Assembly (NCBI RefSeq): GCF_009789675.1
Contig: NZ_CP046914.1
Location: 372,001 to 436,000 of the forward strand
Direction of reading: 5' to 3'
Source of the DNA: Paraburkholderia acidisoli
Lineage (GTDB): Bacteria; Pseudomonadota; Gammaproteobacteria; Burkholderiales; Burkholderiaceae
Length of the DNA stretch: 64,000 nt
Shown here: in pieces, positions 25,399 to 34,261 of the stretch
Numbering within the stretch: the first letter of the stretch is position 1
How the letters are laid out: each line of letters begins with the position of its first letter
Position numbers and translations under genes: made by a program
Notes under the pieces: generated by a model
The model's database searches: none
What the model was told of the DNA's origin: nothing
Seen by the model: only the letters and a program-made list of their open reading frames with translations

Positions 25399-26478
25399 TC
25401 AGAACCGCGTGCGCAGGCCGATCATCGCGCCGGTCTGCACGGCGCCTTCGGTCACCGTGTTGAAGCCCGCGAAGCCGAGCGCGCTGTGGGCCTTGTTGAG
25501 GATGGTGCCGAGCTGCACGTAAACGTCGGTGCGCTTGGACAGCAGATAGTCGGCGAGCACGGAAAGCATCAGCGGATTGCCCTGGCCCGTGTTGCGGTCG
25601 GCTTCGTAGAACAGATCCGAGGCGATGTTGAAGTAAGGCGTGACCTGATAGCGGCCAGCGACCCAGAACAGCGACGAATACAGGTTCTGCACCGGCTGCT
25701 TTTGCGCGTAAAAGCGATACGCCGCGTACAGTTGCACGGGATTCAGGTCGAGCGAGGCGGCGGCGCCGTAGCGTTGCGTCTTGACGCCTTGCGTCGCCAC
25801 CGTGTTGCCGTTCTGTTGATCGAACAGCAAACCCAGTGTGCCGATACCGTGGTTGTACGTGACGAACAGGCTCTCCTCCTTGCCGACGCGATACGCGCCC
25901 GCCACCGGACCCGCGCCGGTCACGCTGTCGTAGCCGAAGCTGTAGAGTTCCTCGACCATCAGCTTGCCGCCGAGCACGTCGAACTTGCCGAGATAGCGCG
26001 CGGAGTTGTCGGCGCGGCCCACGAACGCGAGGTCGTACACGACGCTCGAATAGATCGCGGGACCGACCGGGTCGAACCACACGCCGAAGTCGTAGATGCC
26101 GGTGACGTGACGCCCCATCGTCAACTGCCCGTAAGGCGAGTCGATACCCACGTAAGCCGAGCGCCCGAACAGGCGCCCCGAGTTATTCGCCGTGCCTTTG
26201 GTGGCATCGAAACCGTTTTCCAGCACGGCCACGGCCGCATAACCGGCGCCGAGTTCTTCACGAACGCGCAAGCCCCAGCGCGAGGTCTGCGCGCCGCCCG
26301 AGATCAGCGAGAACGTCGAGCCGCTCTTGCCGCCCGTCACGACGTTGTGGTTGGTGAACTGCACGCCCACGTCGACAATGCCGTACAGCGTGACCGACGA
26401 CTGCGCGTGCGCCGCCGGCGAAGCCAACGAAGCCGCCACCGAAACCGCCACCGATGCTCCTACCCATGCCTTTTTCAC
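25399..26478 (-). CDS. Gram-negative trimeric porin (OmpC/Burkholderia type)
   Basis: Outer-membrane porin of 359 residues. The signal peptide VKKAWVGASVAVSVAASLA is cleaved after AHAQ, and the mature protein begins SSVTLYGIVDVGVQF and ends in Phe (GLRTRF), the signature of 16-strand porins recognised by the Bam complex. A GTG start was chosen because GGAGGAAGACAC lies directly upstream; an ATG 60 bp earlier lacks this. It sits between the aldolase and the first AAHS transporter, so it probably admits the aromatic acid into the periplasm. Confidence 0.9.
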   Translation of the reverse strand: MKKAWVGASVAVSVAASLASPAAHAQSSVTLYGIVDVGVQFTNHNVVTGGKSGSTFSLISGGAQTSRWGLRVREELGAGYAAVAVLENGFDATKGTANNSGRLFGRSAYVGIDSPYGQLTMGRHVTGIYDFGVWFDPVGPAIYSSVVYDLAFVGRADNSARYLGKFDVLGGKLMVEELYSFGYDSVTGAGPVAGAYRVGKEESLFVTYNHGIGTLGLLFDQQNGNTVATQGVKTQRYGAAASLDLNPVQLYAAYRFYAQKQPVQNLYSSLFWVAGRYQVTPYFNIASDLFYEADRNTGQGNPLMLSVLADYLLSKRTDVYVQLGTILNKAHSALGFAGFNTVTEGAVQTGAMIGLRTRF

Positions 26479-26551
26479 GTGTCTTCCTCCAATCCCTTCT
26501 TGTTTTATCGAAACTACGTTTTTTCTTTTCTTTTGCATACCGAAATAAAAG

Positions 26552-28006
26552 CTAGTCGGTTTGCGGTTCGCCGCTCGCGTCCTCCAGCGTCTTCTGGCGC
26601 GAGTCCACCTTCACCGCCACCACCAGCACCACCGCCGCCAGCACCAGCGGCATCGTGAAGTAGTAAATGATCTGGTGAATCATCGTCCCCAGCGTCAGCA
26701 GCCAGCCCAGCACGAACGGCCCCGTGATCGAGCCCACCCGCGCGCACGCCACCACCAGCCCCATCGCCAGCGAACGCACCCGCGTGGGAAACAGTTCGCT
26801 GCTCAGCGTGTAGAAGATCGGCACCACCCCGCCCGAGAAGAACTGGTAGCCCACGTCGCACGCCACGATGATTTCCACCGGGTAGCGATACTCGAACGAC
26901 AGCCCGAAGCCGAAGAAACACAGCGCGCTCAATCCCGAGAGCAGCAGCATCGCCCACTTGCGCGGCATGCGGTCCTGCAGCCACATGCCGAAGATCTGCC
27001 CCAGCGGCGTGGTCGCCAGCACGATCATCGTGAACGTGAAGCTTTTCGTGAGCGTGAAGCCCTGGCGCAGGAAGATCGATGGCAGCCACGTGCCGAAGCC
27101 CACCACCTGCACGTTGTTCGCGAGCTGGAACAGACCGAGCACCGCGATCGCCAGCGCCGAGAACTTCAGCAGCGAGAACTGCTGGCCCAGCGTGGGGCGC
27201 GTCTTCTTCGCATAGGCGGCCGCTTCGGGCGGCACGAGTTCGAGCGACGTGTAGCCCGCACGGTCCGCGAGCCGGCGCACGATCTGCGCGGCCTCGTCGA
27301 CACGGCCCTGCTGCAGCAGAAAGCGCACCGACTCCGGCATGTAACGGCGCACGTAGAGGATCATCAGCGCCGGGCTCACGCCCACCCAGAACAGCGCGCG
27401 CCAGCCAAAGCGCGGCACGATCAGCGTGGCCGCCACCGCGCACACGAACCAGCCGAACGAGTAACCGATCGCGCCCGAGCCGATGAAGATATGCCGCAAC
27501 CGTTTGGGCGCGTATTCGGCGAGCAGCGCGAACGCCACCGGAAACTCCGCCGCGATGCCCATGCCGGCAATGAAGCGTGCGAGCAGCAGCACGGGGTAAC
27601 TGGGCGCGATCGCGCTGAGGAAGGTGCCGAACGCGTAGGCGAACAGCGCCCACTGGAAGATCGGGCGGCGGCCGACGCGGTCGGCGAGCGGCGCGAACAG
27701 CAGCGCGCCGAGCAGCAGGCCGATGTTGGTGACCGAGCCGATCGCGCCCGCCTGGGTCGTGCTGATATGAAACTCGCGCACGATGAGTGGCAGTGCGAAC
27801 GAAGTCGACTGGAAGTCGAAGCCGTCGAGTATCTGCGCAACGATGCAGCCCACGAGCAGCATCCACAGAAAGCCGTTCATCGGGCATGCGTCGAGGAATT
27901 CCGTGTAGGTCATGCTCTTGACCCCGGCGAGCGCGGCCGATGCCGCCTGCGCCTCGTTCGCCCTCCCGCCTAGAAATTTGCCCCGACCTTCGGCCAGCTC
28001 TACCAT
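26552..28006 (-). CDS. MFS transporter, aromatic acid:H+ symporter (AAHS) family, copy 1
   Basis: Twelve-helix transporter of 484 residues. AAHS hallmarks include DGFDFQSTSFALP in helix 1 (the DGxD-type motif), GPLADRVGRRP-like LADRVGRRPIFQ in loop 2-3, and RFIAGMGIAAEFP in helix 4. CAAGGAGACAACG precedes the ATG. All but the first ~30 and last few residues are encoded by DNA nearly identical to the copy at 30944. Family members import benzoate, 4-hydroxybenzoate, gentisate and similar acids; the neighbours suggest an aromatic substrate. Confidence 0.92.
   Translation of the reverse strand: MVELAEGRGKFLGGRANEAQAASAALAGVKSMTYTEFLDACPMNGFLWMLLVGCIVAQILDGFDFQSTSFALPLIVREFHISTTQAGAIGSVTNIGLLLGALLFAPLADRVGRRPIFQWALFAYAFGTFLSAIAPSYPVLLLARFIAGMGIAAEFPVAFALLAEYAPKRLRHIFIGSGAIGYSFGWFVCAVAATLIVPRFGWRALFWVGVSPALMILYVRRYMPESVRFLLQQGRVDEAAQIVRRLADRAGYTSLELVPPEAAAYAKKTRPTLGQQFSLLKFSALAIAVLGLFQLANNVQVVGFGTWLPSIFLRQGFTLTKSFTFTMIVLATTPLGQIFGMWLQDRMPRKWAMLLLSGLSALCFFGFGLSFEYRYPVEIIVACDVGYQFFSGGVVPIFYTLSSELFPTRVRSLAMGLVVACARVGSITGPFVLGWLLTLGTMIHQIIYYFTMPLVLAAVVLVVAVKVDSRQKTLEDASGEPQTD
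26565..27915. repeat. Long direct repeat, copy A (AAHS transporter body)
   Basis: Matches 31005-32355 at a constant offset of 4440 bp without gaps. Comparing line by line I count 17 mismatches in 1351 bp, about 98.7% identity. The match ends abruptly at the divergent N- and C-terminal codons of the two transporters. No inverted ends, transposase or target duplication was seen. Confidence 0.95.
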
Positions 28007-28161
28007 CGTTGTCTCCTTGCAGTCCGCGTTGCGCGGTTGTTGTTTCGCGTTTCGGCTTTTGCGCCGATCAGTGCGAGATGTCGCTTGTCATGACGAAGGC
28101 GAGCGCGCTTCGCCCGCGCCCGAATGCCGTCATCGTCCGGGCCGCTCCCGGTGCGGATGAG

Positions 28162-29709
28162 TTATCCCGCGCTGGCCGCCGGACGCGCGACCGGCGCCGC
28201 GCTCATCCACGGTCCGGGCGCCACCGGCATCGCTTCGTCGGCATCGCGGGCGACCGGCTCGAGACCGCTTTCGACGATGGCCTGCGCCGACGCCGCCGAG
28301 GCCAGATACCGCACCACGGCACGCGCGAGCGACGCGTGCCGGCTCCAAGCGGGCACGCCCGCCGCCACGCCCACCGAAGCCTGCAACTCGCGCGGAATGG
28401 GCGTGATGTGCGCGATGCCCGGCACGGGCCGCAACTCGCTCAACTGCTGGAACGCGATGTCCGCCTCGCCGCGCGCGACCACGGCGCCGGTGCGCTCGCC
28501 ATTGCCGACGAAGCGGCTCTTGGGCAGGCATTCGTCCGCGATACCGAGCTTCTGGTACAGCTGCGTGGTCAGATACGTGCCGCTCGCGCTCGCCGAATAG
28601 GCGATGGTGCGCGCCGCAAGCAAGGTGCGTTTCAGCGCCTCGGCGCAGCTCACGTCGGGCGGCGGCGCGCCTTCCCGCACCGCCACGGCCACCGTCGAGC
28701 GCGCGATCAGCGCGCTGCTGTCCGGCACGATGTAGCCCGCGTCGAGAAACTGCCGCATGTTCGGGTCGGCGACGATCACGAGATCCACGGGTTCGAAACG
28801 CTGGAGCCGGTTGGGAATGGATTGCTCGCCCGTGCCGATCGACGTCGTGACGGTCACCACACGCTTGCCCGTGAGCGCTTCGAGCATGGGCACGAGCGCC
28901 AGATGCGCGGCCGTGAACACGCCGGACGTCATCACGCGAAAGCTGTCGTCGTCGTTCGGCGCCGCGCTGGGCAATGCGTCGTTCGAGGCGCCGGACAAGT
29001 CGGCGCACGAACACGTTCCGCCCGCCGACGCAGCCGCCTGCTCCGCCTCTTCGGCTTCGACCAGTGCCCAGACGCGGCGGAACGGCCCGCGCGTGCGGAT
29101 CAGTTCCGCGCCCGCGTCGGCGGCGAGCGCGTCGTCGATCCAGGCGAGCTTGCCCAGCGTCGCGCCGATACACGCGCGATGCGCGTTCTCCTCGAACAGG
29201 AACGCGCTCGCCACGGCCTCTTCCACGCTTGCGCCGGTGACCGTCGCACCATGCGCGCACATCAGCACCGCGCGATGCGGGCCGAGCGCCTGCGCCAGAT
29301 AGGCACCGCGCGTGCGATCGCTCACGAGCCGCGGGTCGTCGTAAGTGGGAATGCCGTCGTGGAACAGCGTGCCCATCAGATGGATCGGCCGCAGCGTCTG
29401 GCCGCTGGTGGTGAACGCCGTGGAATACATGCCGTGGTAATGGATGACCGAATTCACGTCGGGGCGCGCCGCGAGCACTTCGAGATGGATCGGATACTCG
29501 CCGGGCGGGTCGCCCGCGCCTTCGAGCTTGCGGCCCTCGAAATCCATGACGACGAAATCGTCGGCGGTGGCGTTCATCCCGAGCGAATGACGCGTAATCA
29601 TGAAACGCTCGCCCGGCAGGCGCACGCTGATGTGGCCGAAGCCCTCGATGAAGCCGCGGCGATACAGGAACCGCCACGCTTTCAGTGTCGTGCTGACGAT
29701 CTCGCTCAT
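28162..29709 (-). CDS. Fusion: class II aldolase domain + ModA-like substrate-binding domain
   Basis: A 515-residue two-domain protein. Residues 1-215 are a class II aldolase with Glu71, His90, His92 (VIHYHGMYS) and His153 (CAHGATV), spaced as in fuculose-1-phosphate aldolase. After a Cys/Ser-rich linker (about 220-255), residues 258-495 are a solute-binding fold of the ModA/SBP_bac_11 type (VMTSGVFTAAHLALVPMLEA). No signal peptide is present, so the binding domain is presumably cytosolic and may sense or channel the substrate. The frame is continuous and coding throughout. It is the first gene after the promoter at 29875 and is followed by transporter, porin and the exported aldolase. Confidence 0.85.
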   Translation of the reverse strand: MSEIVSTTLKAWRFLYRRGFIEGFGHISVRLPGERFMITRHSLGMNATADDFVVMDFEGRKLEGAGDPPGEYPIHLEVLAARPDVNSVIHYHGMYSTAFTTSGQTLRPIHLMGTLFHDGIPTYDDPRLVSDRTRGAYLAQALGPHRAVLMCAHGATVTGASVEEAVASAFLFEENAHRACIGATLGKLAWIDDALAADAGAELIRTRGPFRRVWALVEAEEAEQAAASAGGTCSCADLSGASNDALPSAAPNDDDSFRVMTSGVFTAAHLALVPMLEALTGKRVVTVTTSIGTGEQSIPNRLQRFEPVDLVIVADPNMRQFLDAGYIVPDSSALIARSTVAVAVREGAPPPDVSCAEALKRTLLAARTIAYSASASGTYLTTQLYQKLGIADECLPKSRFVGNGERTGAVVARGEADIAFQQLSELRPVPGIAHITPIPRELQASVGVAAGVPAWSRHASLARAVVRYLASAASAQAIVESGLEPVARDADEAMPVAPGPWMSAAPVARPAASAG

Positions 29710-29874
29710 GACGCGCGCCCGCCCGTCACCCTCGCACTACGACGATCCGATCTCATGCCTGTCTCCGAACTTGTTATGGATTCCTATTGAATGTCGATGC
29801 TGGCCGTACCGGGTTTCATCAGCCTGGCACGCCAGCCCCCGCGAGATCGTCACGATCGGCCGCGGTGCAGGAAA

Positions 29875-29903
29875 ACTATAGGTCCGCAGAAAAGCGCCAA
29901 CAA
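29875..29903 (-). promoter_or_regulatory. Sigma-70 promoter for the aldolase-fusion/AAHS/porin operon
   Basis: On the minus strand: -35 TTGTTG, 17-bp spacer, -10 TATAGT. It lies about 165 bp before the fusion-gene ATG. The same -35/17/-10 layout occurs before the FAD-hydroxylase operon at 36545, with matching bases in and around the boxes. The LysR palindrome lies about 20 bp upstream of the -35. Confidence 0.65.
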
Positions 29904-29923
29904 TCCAACAATTCGGTGAAATG

Positions 29924-29940
29924 CATCAGCCCGGCTAATG
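29924..29940. promoter_or_regulatory. LysR-type palindrome CATCAGC-CCG-GCTAATG
   Basis: Six of seven arm positions pair. It lies between the divergent fusion-gene operon and the second LysR gene, centred near -57 of the minus-strand promoter, a normal activation site for LysR proteins. Flanks (CAACAATTC before, TATTTCG after) also resemble the third site at 36594. Confidence 0.6.
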
Positions 29941-30059
29941 TATTTCGGGCATTGCGTAGCAAGCTGGCCGCGGCGTTTAGCGCTACGCTTTGACATCGCT
30001 TGTTGCATGCATTGCGCGATGCCGAATCCCCTAACTGCGCCGCGCCTGGCGCGATCGAC

Positions 30060-30911
30060 ATGAGCCTCGTCAATCTGGATATCGAACTGCTGCGCACCTT
30101 CGTGGCGATCGTCGAACGCGAGTCGTTCGCCGCCGCGGCCGACGCCGTGCATCGCACGCAATCGGCCGTCACGCAGCAGATGCAGCGGCTGGAAACGCAG
30201 ATCGACAAGCCTCTGTTCCGCAAGCAGGGCCGCGAAAAACGCCTCACCGAAGACGGCCTCAAGTTGCTCGAATACTCGCGCCGCCTGCTCGCGCTCAACG
30301 ACGAAGCGTGCTCGGCGATCTCGGGCTCGACGCTGACCGGCGAAGTGCGACTGGGGGCGCCCGTGGACGTGGCGGATTCGATGCTGCCTAATCTCTTGCA
30401 GCGTTTCTCGAAGATGTTTCCGAGCCTGCGCATGACGATCGATGTCGGCCGCAGCCCGTTTCTCATGGAGGCGATGAAGCGCGGCGAAATCGACATGGCG
30501 ATCTCGCCGCGCGAGCATCCGGAATTCCGGCGCATCACGCTGCGCACTTCGCCGGCCGTGTGGATCTGTGCCGCCGACTATCGCTACGACCGCACGGAGC
30601 CGCTCGATCTGATCATCGCCGACGAACCGAGCCTGTTTCGCCGCACCGCGCTCGATCATCTCGAACGCGCGGGCATTGCGTGGCGCATCACGTACGTCGC
30701 GCCAACTTTGCCGGGCATCCGCGCCGCCGTGCGCGCGGGACTCGGCGTGACCGCGCGTTCGGTCGAAATGATGAGCCCGGACTTTCGCGTGCTCGGCGAA
30801 CTCGACGGCTTGCCGCGTCTGCCCGACGTCACGTACAACCTCTATCTCGGCGCCGCGCCCAATCTGGCCGCGCGGCGGTTGTTCGATTCGCTCGAAGCCG
30901 TGCGCATGTGA
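30060..30911 (+). CDS. LysR-family transcriptional regulator (paralog 2)
   Basis: A 283-residue LysR protein, paralog of the one at 23446 (about 84% identical by eye, most changes in the effector domain). HTH LDIELLRTFVAIVERESFAAAA; effector domain from VRLGAPVDVADSMLPNLLQR. It is divergent from the aldolase-fusion operon with the palindrome between them, the classic arrangement for a local LysR activator. The start at MSLVNLDIELL was kept because it matches the paralog. It may also bind the related site before the FAD-hydroxylase operon. Confidence 0.92.
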   Translation: MSLVNLDIELLRTFVAIVERESFAAAADAVHRTQSAVTQQMQRLETQIDKPLFRKQGREKRLTEDGLKLLEYSRRLLALNDEACSAISGSTLTGEVRLGAPVDVADSMLPNLLQRFSKMFPSLRMTIDVGRSPFLMEAMKRGEIDMAISPREHPEFRRITLRTSPAVWICAADYRYDRTEPLDLIIADEPSLFRRTALDHLERAGIAWRITYVAPTLPGIRAAVRAGLGVTARSVEMMSPDFRVLGELDGLPRLPDVTYNLYLGAAPNLAARRLFDSLEAVRM

Positions 30912-30943
30912 TGAACGTCTGCTAGTGCGTGCCTAGTGCGCGA

Positions 30944-32398
30944 CTAGTGCGGCGCATGACCGGGCTTCATGCGCGCGGCCACCGGCGCGGGCGTCTCTTC
31001 CGTGGGTTCGCCGCTCGCGTCCTCCAGCGTCTTCTGGCGCGAATCCACCTTCACCGCCACCACCAGCACCACCGCCGCCAGCACCAGCGGCATCGTGAAG
31101 TAGTAAATGATCTGGTGAATCATCGTCCCCAGCGTCAGCAGCCAGCCCAGCACGAACGGGCCCGTGATCGAGCCCACCCGCGCGCACGCCACCACCAGCC
31201 CCATCGCCAGCGAACGCACCCGCGTGGGAAACAGCTCGCTGCTCAGCGTGTAGAAGATCGGCACCACCCCGCCCGAGAAGAACTGGTAGCCCACGTCGCA
31301 CGCCACGATGATTTCCACCGGGTAGCGATACTCGAACGACAGCCCGAAGCCGAAGAAACACAGCGCGCTCAATCCCGAGAGCAGCAGCATCGCCCACTTG
31401 CGCGGCATGCGGTCCTGCAGCCACATGCCGAAGATCTGCCCCAGCGGCGTGGTCGCCAGCACGATCATCGTGAACGTGAAGCTTTTCGTGAGCGTGAAGC
31501 CCTGGCGCAGGAAGATCGACGGCAGCCACGTGCCGAAGCCCACCACCTGCACGTTGTTCGCGAGCTGGAACAGTCCGAGCACCGCGATCGCCAGCGCCGA
31601 GAACTTCAGCAGCGAGAACTGCTGGCCCAGCGTGGGGCGCGTCTTCTTCGCATAGGCGGCCGCTTCGGGCGGCACCAGTTCGAGCGACGTGTAGCCCGCG
31701 CGGTCCGCGAGCCGGCGCACGATCTGCGCGGCCTCGTCGACACGGCCCTGCTGCAGCAGAAAGCGCACCGACTCCGGCATGTAACGGCGCACGTAGAGGA
31801 TCATCAGCGCCGGGCTCACGCCCACCCAGAACAGCGCGCGCCAGCCAAAGCGCGGCACGATCAGCGTGGCCGCCACCGCGCACACGAACCAGCCGAACGA
31901 GTAACCGATCGCGCCCGAGCCGATGAAGATATGCCGCAGCCGTTTGGGCGCGTATTCGGCGAGCAGCGCGAACGCCACCGGGAATTCCGCCGCGATGCCC
32001 ATGCCGGCGATAAAGCGTGCGAGCAGCAGCACGGGGTAACTGGGCGCGATCGCGCTGAGGAAGGTGCCGAACGCGTAGGCGAACAGCGCCCACTGGAAGA
32101 TCGGGCGGCGGCCGACGCGGTCGGCGAGCGGCGCGAACAGCAGCGCGCCGAGCAGCAGCCCGATGTTGGTGACCGAGCCGATCGCGCCCGCCTGGGTCGT
32201 GCTGATATGAAACTCGCGCACGATGAGTGGCAGTGCGAACGAGGTCGACTGGAAGTCGAAGCCGTCGAGTATCTGCGCGACGATGCAGCCCAGCAGCAGC
32301 ATCCACAGAAAGCCGTTCATCGGGCATGCGTCGAGGAATTCCGTGTAGGTCATGCGGCCGACCGGAAGTTCGCCTCGTACGCTGGCTCGCTCTGCCAT
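30944..32398 (-). CDS. MFS transporter, aromatic acid:H+ symporter (AAHS) family, copy 2
   Basis: A 484-residue AAHS transporter almost identical to the copy at 26552 from MTYTEFLDACPMNGF onward. Only the first ~15 residues and the C-terminal tail (GEPTEETPAPVAARM) differ. GGAAGGAGACGAAG precedes the ATG. It is the last gene of the FAD-hydroxylase operon and ends close to the LysR 3' end, converging with it. Same probable role: uptake of the aromatic acid that the operon degrades. Confidence 0.92.
   Translation of the reverse strand: MAERASVRGELPVGRMTYTEFLDACPMNGFLWMLLLGCIVAQILDGFDFQSTSFALPLIVREFHISTTQAGAIGSVTNIGLLLGALLFAPLADRVGRRPIFQWALFAYAFGTFLSAIAPSYPVLLLARFIAGMGIAAEFPVAFALLAEYAPKRLRHIFIGSGAIGYSFGWFVCAVAATLIVPRFGWRALFWVGVSPALMILYVRRYMPESVRFLLQQGRVDEAAQIVRRLADRAGYTSLELVPPEAAAYAKKTRPTLGQQFSLLKFSALAIAVLGLFQLANNVQVVGFGTWLPSIFLRQGFTLTKSFTFTMIVLATTPLGQIFGMWLQDRMPRKWAMLLLSGLSALCFFGFGLSFEYRYPVEIIVACDVGYQFFSGGVVPIFYTLSSELFPTRVRSLAMGLVVACARVGSITGPFVLGWLLTLGTMIHQIIYYFTMPLVLAAVVLVVAVKVDSRQKTLEDASGEPTEETPAPVAARMKPGHAPH
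31005..32355. repeat. Long direct repeat, copy B (AAHS transporter body)
   Basis: Partner of 26565-27915 with 17 mismatches in 1351 bp. The neighbouring LysR genes, also paralogous, are far less alike, so this segment has been homogenised or copied more recently than the regulators. Confidence 0.95.
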
Positions 32399-32515
32399 CT
32401 TCGTCTCCTTCCGGCCCGCGATCGATGCGCATGAACCGGTTTTTTATGCATTCGACGCGCTACCGCGTCGTGCGGATGGCAACCCGGCCGCGCCGGATCG
32501 CCATCGTTCGCGTGC

Positions 32516-33412
32516 TCACGCCACGCTCGCGACCGTCAGCGGATGAAACGGAAACGTCGTGCCCGAGGCCGCCATCGCTTCCATGTCGCGGCTGAAGATG
32601 CCCCACTGATCGTTACGGCCGTTGGGGAATTTCCAGAACTCCGGCGTGCCCGTCACGTAGCTGTCGTCCACGCGCTGGATTTCGGCCGTGTATTCGATGC
32701 ATGCGCCGAACGGTCCGACGAAATACGCGAACACGTTGTCGCCGGGACCGTGACGGCCCGGTCCCCACACGGTGCCCCAGCCCGCGTCCTTGAGGCGTCC
32801 CATGCCGCGCAGCACGGCGTCGGTGTCCTGCATTTCGAACGCCACGTGATTGAGCGTGGGGCGTTTCGAGTCGGCATAAGCAATCACGTGATGCAGATCG
32901 TCGCAACGCAGAAAGCTCATGTAGCCCGTGCGGTCGCTGAGCTTGAAGCCGAACACGTCGGTCATCGTGCGCACGGCCGCTTCGCGATCCTGCGTGTTGA
33001 ACACCACGTGCGCGAGACGGATGGGATGCGTGCGGTCCACGGGCAGCGCGGCCGGCGCCGCCGCGGCTTCCACCACGAAGCGATACGGCTCGCCTTCGAG
33101 CCCCAGCACGTGAAAGCCCGCGCTTTCGCCGGGCTCGTCGAAACGGTCGATCCATGCGCCGTGGCGCAGGCCCGCTTTCTGCACGCGCCGGTACACCGCG
33201 TCGATCTCTTCGCGGCTTCCGGTCACGGTCGCGGACAGCAGCGCGCGCTCGGCGCCCTCGGTAATCGCCACCGAATAATGCTGTGCCGCCGTGCCGCGCA
33301 GATACGTCGTCGCGCCGCGCGTCTCGACTTCGCTCATGCCCCAGGGCGCCTTGAGAAACGCGACGGCTTCCGCGCGGTCCGGCATCTGAAACTCAATGCT
33401 ACGCAAATGCAT
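32516..33412 (-). CDS. VOC-superfamily extradiol ring-cleavage dioxygenase
   Basis: A 298-residue two-module vicinal-oxygen-chelate protein. The second module carries the iron ligands His135 (RLAHVVF), His189 (LNHVAFEM) and Glu240 (ACIEYTAE), the 2-His-1-carboxylate set of type I extradiol dioxygenases such as BphC. It probably opens a catechol-type ring made by the FAD hydroxylase of the same operon. GAGGAGAATCAGC precedes the ATG, 11 bp after the alpha/beta-hydrolase stop. Substrate specificity cannot be read from the sequence. Confidence 0.87.
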   Translation of the reverse strand: MHLRSIEFQMPDRAEAVAFLKAPWGMSEVETRGATTYLRGTAAQHYSVAITEGAERALLSATVTGSREEIDAVYRRVQKAGLRHGAWIDRFDEPGESAGFHVLGLEGEPYRFVVEAAAAPAALPVDRTHPIRLAHVVFNTQDREAAVRTMTDVFGFKLSDRTGYMSFLRCDDLHHVIAYADSKRPTLNHVAFEMQDTDAVLRGMGRLKDAGWGTVWGPGRHGPGDNVFAYFVGPFGACIEYTAEIQRVDDSYVTGTPEFWKFPNGRNDQWGIFSRDMEAMAASGTTFPFHPLTVASVA

Positions 33413-33423
33413 GCTGATTCTCC

Positions 33424-34227
33424 TCAGGAGCCGCGGTGAGCGTCGAGCCAGTGCAGCAGCACGCGGTTGAACGCATCGGCCTGTTCGACGTTGGGCACGT
33501 GTTTCGCACCGACGAATTCCTCGTAACTGGCCTGCGGAAAGAGGCTCGCGATACGCCGGCTTTCCTCGGGCGTGGCGCGCGGGTCTTGCGTGCCGCACGT
33601 GACCAGCACGGGCGTTTGCACCGAGCCGAGCCGGTTCGTGAAATGGAAATTGCCGATGGCCTGCGCGCAACCGATATAGCCCATTGGCGTGCAGCCCGCG
33701 ACGGTGTCGCGAATCTGCTGCCAGCGGCCCGGATGCGCCTCGCGATAACCGGCGGTCAGCCAGCGTTCCAGGGTGCGGTCGGCAATGGGCTCGAGCGAGC
33801 CGGCCTTGTCGATCGCCTCGATCATCGGCCCCCAGAACGTCGCGGCATCGGGCGGCGACTCCGACTGCGTGTCGCACAGCATCAGCGACCGCAGACGGCG
33901 CGCGTGGCGCAGGCCGAGCGACTGACCGATCATGCCGCCGATCGACAGACCGACGAAATGACAGCGCTCGATGCGCAAGGCGTCCAGCACTTCGACCACG
34001 TCGTCGGCCAGCTGGTCGATGGTGTACGGCGCGCTCGTCGCGGTGCTGCCGCCATGGCCGCGCAGGTCGGTGCGCAGCACGCGGTAACCGGCGGCGAGCA
34101 GCGCCGGCACCTGTTCGGCCCACAGCCCGAGGTCGGCCGCGAGCGAGTGGGAAAACACGACCACCTCGCCCGTTTCGGGGCCCACGAGGTCGTAACTGGT
34201 TTTGCGTTGAGGCAGAGGAAGCAGCAT
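33424..34227 (-). CDS. Alpha/beta hydrolase, PcaD/meta-cleavage hydrolase-like
   Basis: A 267-residue alpha/beta hydrolase. Nucleophile elbow GLSIGG (Ser95), RTDLRGHGGS oxyanion-side loop, the acid Asp in TCGTQDPRAT and the His in GAKHVPN. The closest characterised kinds are 3-oxoadipate enol-lactonase and meta-cleavage C-C hydrolases. Placed directly before the extradiol dioxygenase in transcription, it most likely hydrolyses the ring-fission product. The ribosome site is weak; the start MLLPLPQRKTSYDLVG was chosen from the family N-terminus. Confidence 0.85.
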   Translation of the reverse strand: MLLPLPQRKTSYDLVGPETGEVVVFSHSLAADLGLWAEQVPALLAAGYRVLRTDLRGHGGSTATSAPYTIDQLADDVVEVLDALRIERCHFVGLSIGGMIGQSLGLRHARRLRSLMLCDTQSESPPDAATFWGPMIEAIDKAGSLEPIADRTLERWLTAGYREAHPGRWQQIRDTVAGCTPMGYIGCAQAIGNFHFTNRLGSVQTPVLVTCGTQDPRATPEESRRIASLFPQASYEEFVGAKHVPNVEQADAFNRVLLHWLDAHRGS

Positions 34228-34261
34228 GGTGTCGTCCGTCGAATTGCGTCGATGCGCGGGG

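Noticed and set aside
26565..32355. Direct repeats considered as insertion-sequence copies
   Set aside because: They encode an AAHS transporter; no transposase, terminal inverted repeats or target duplications were seen.
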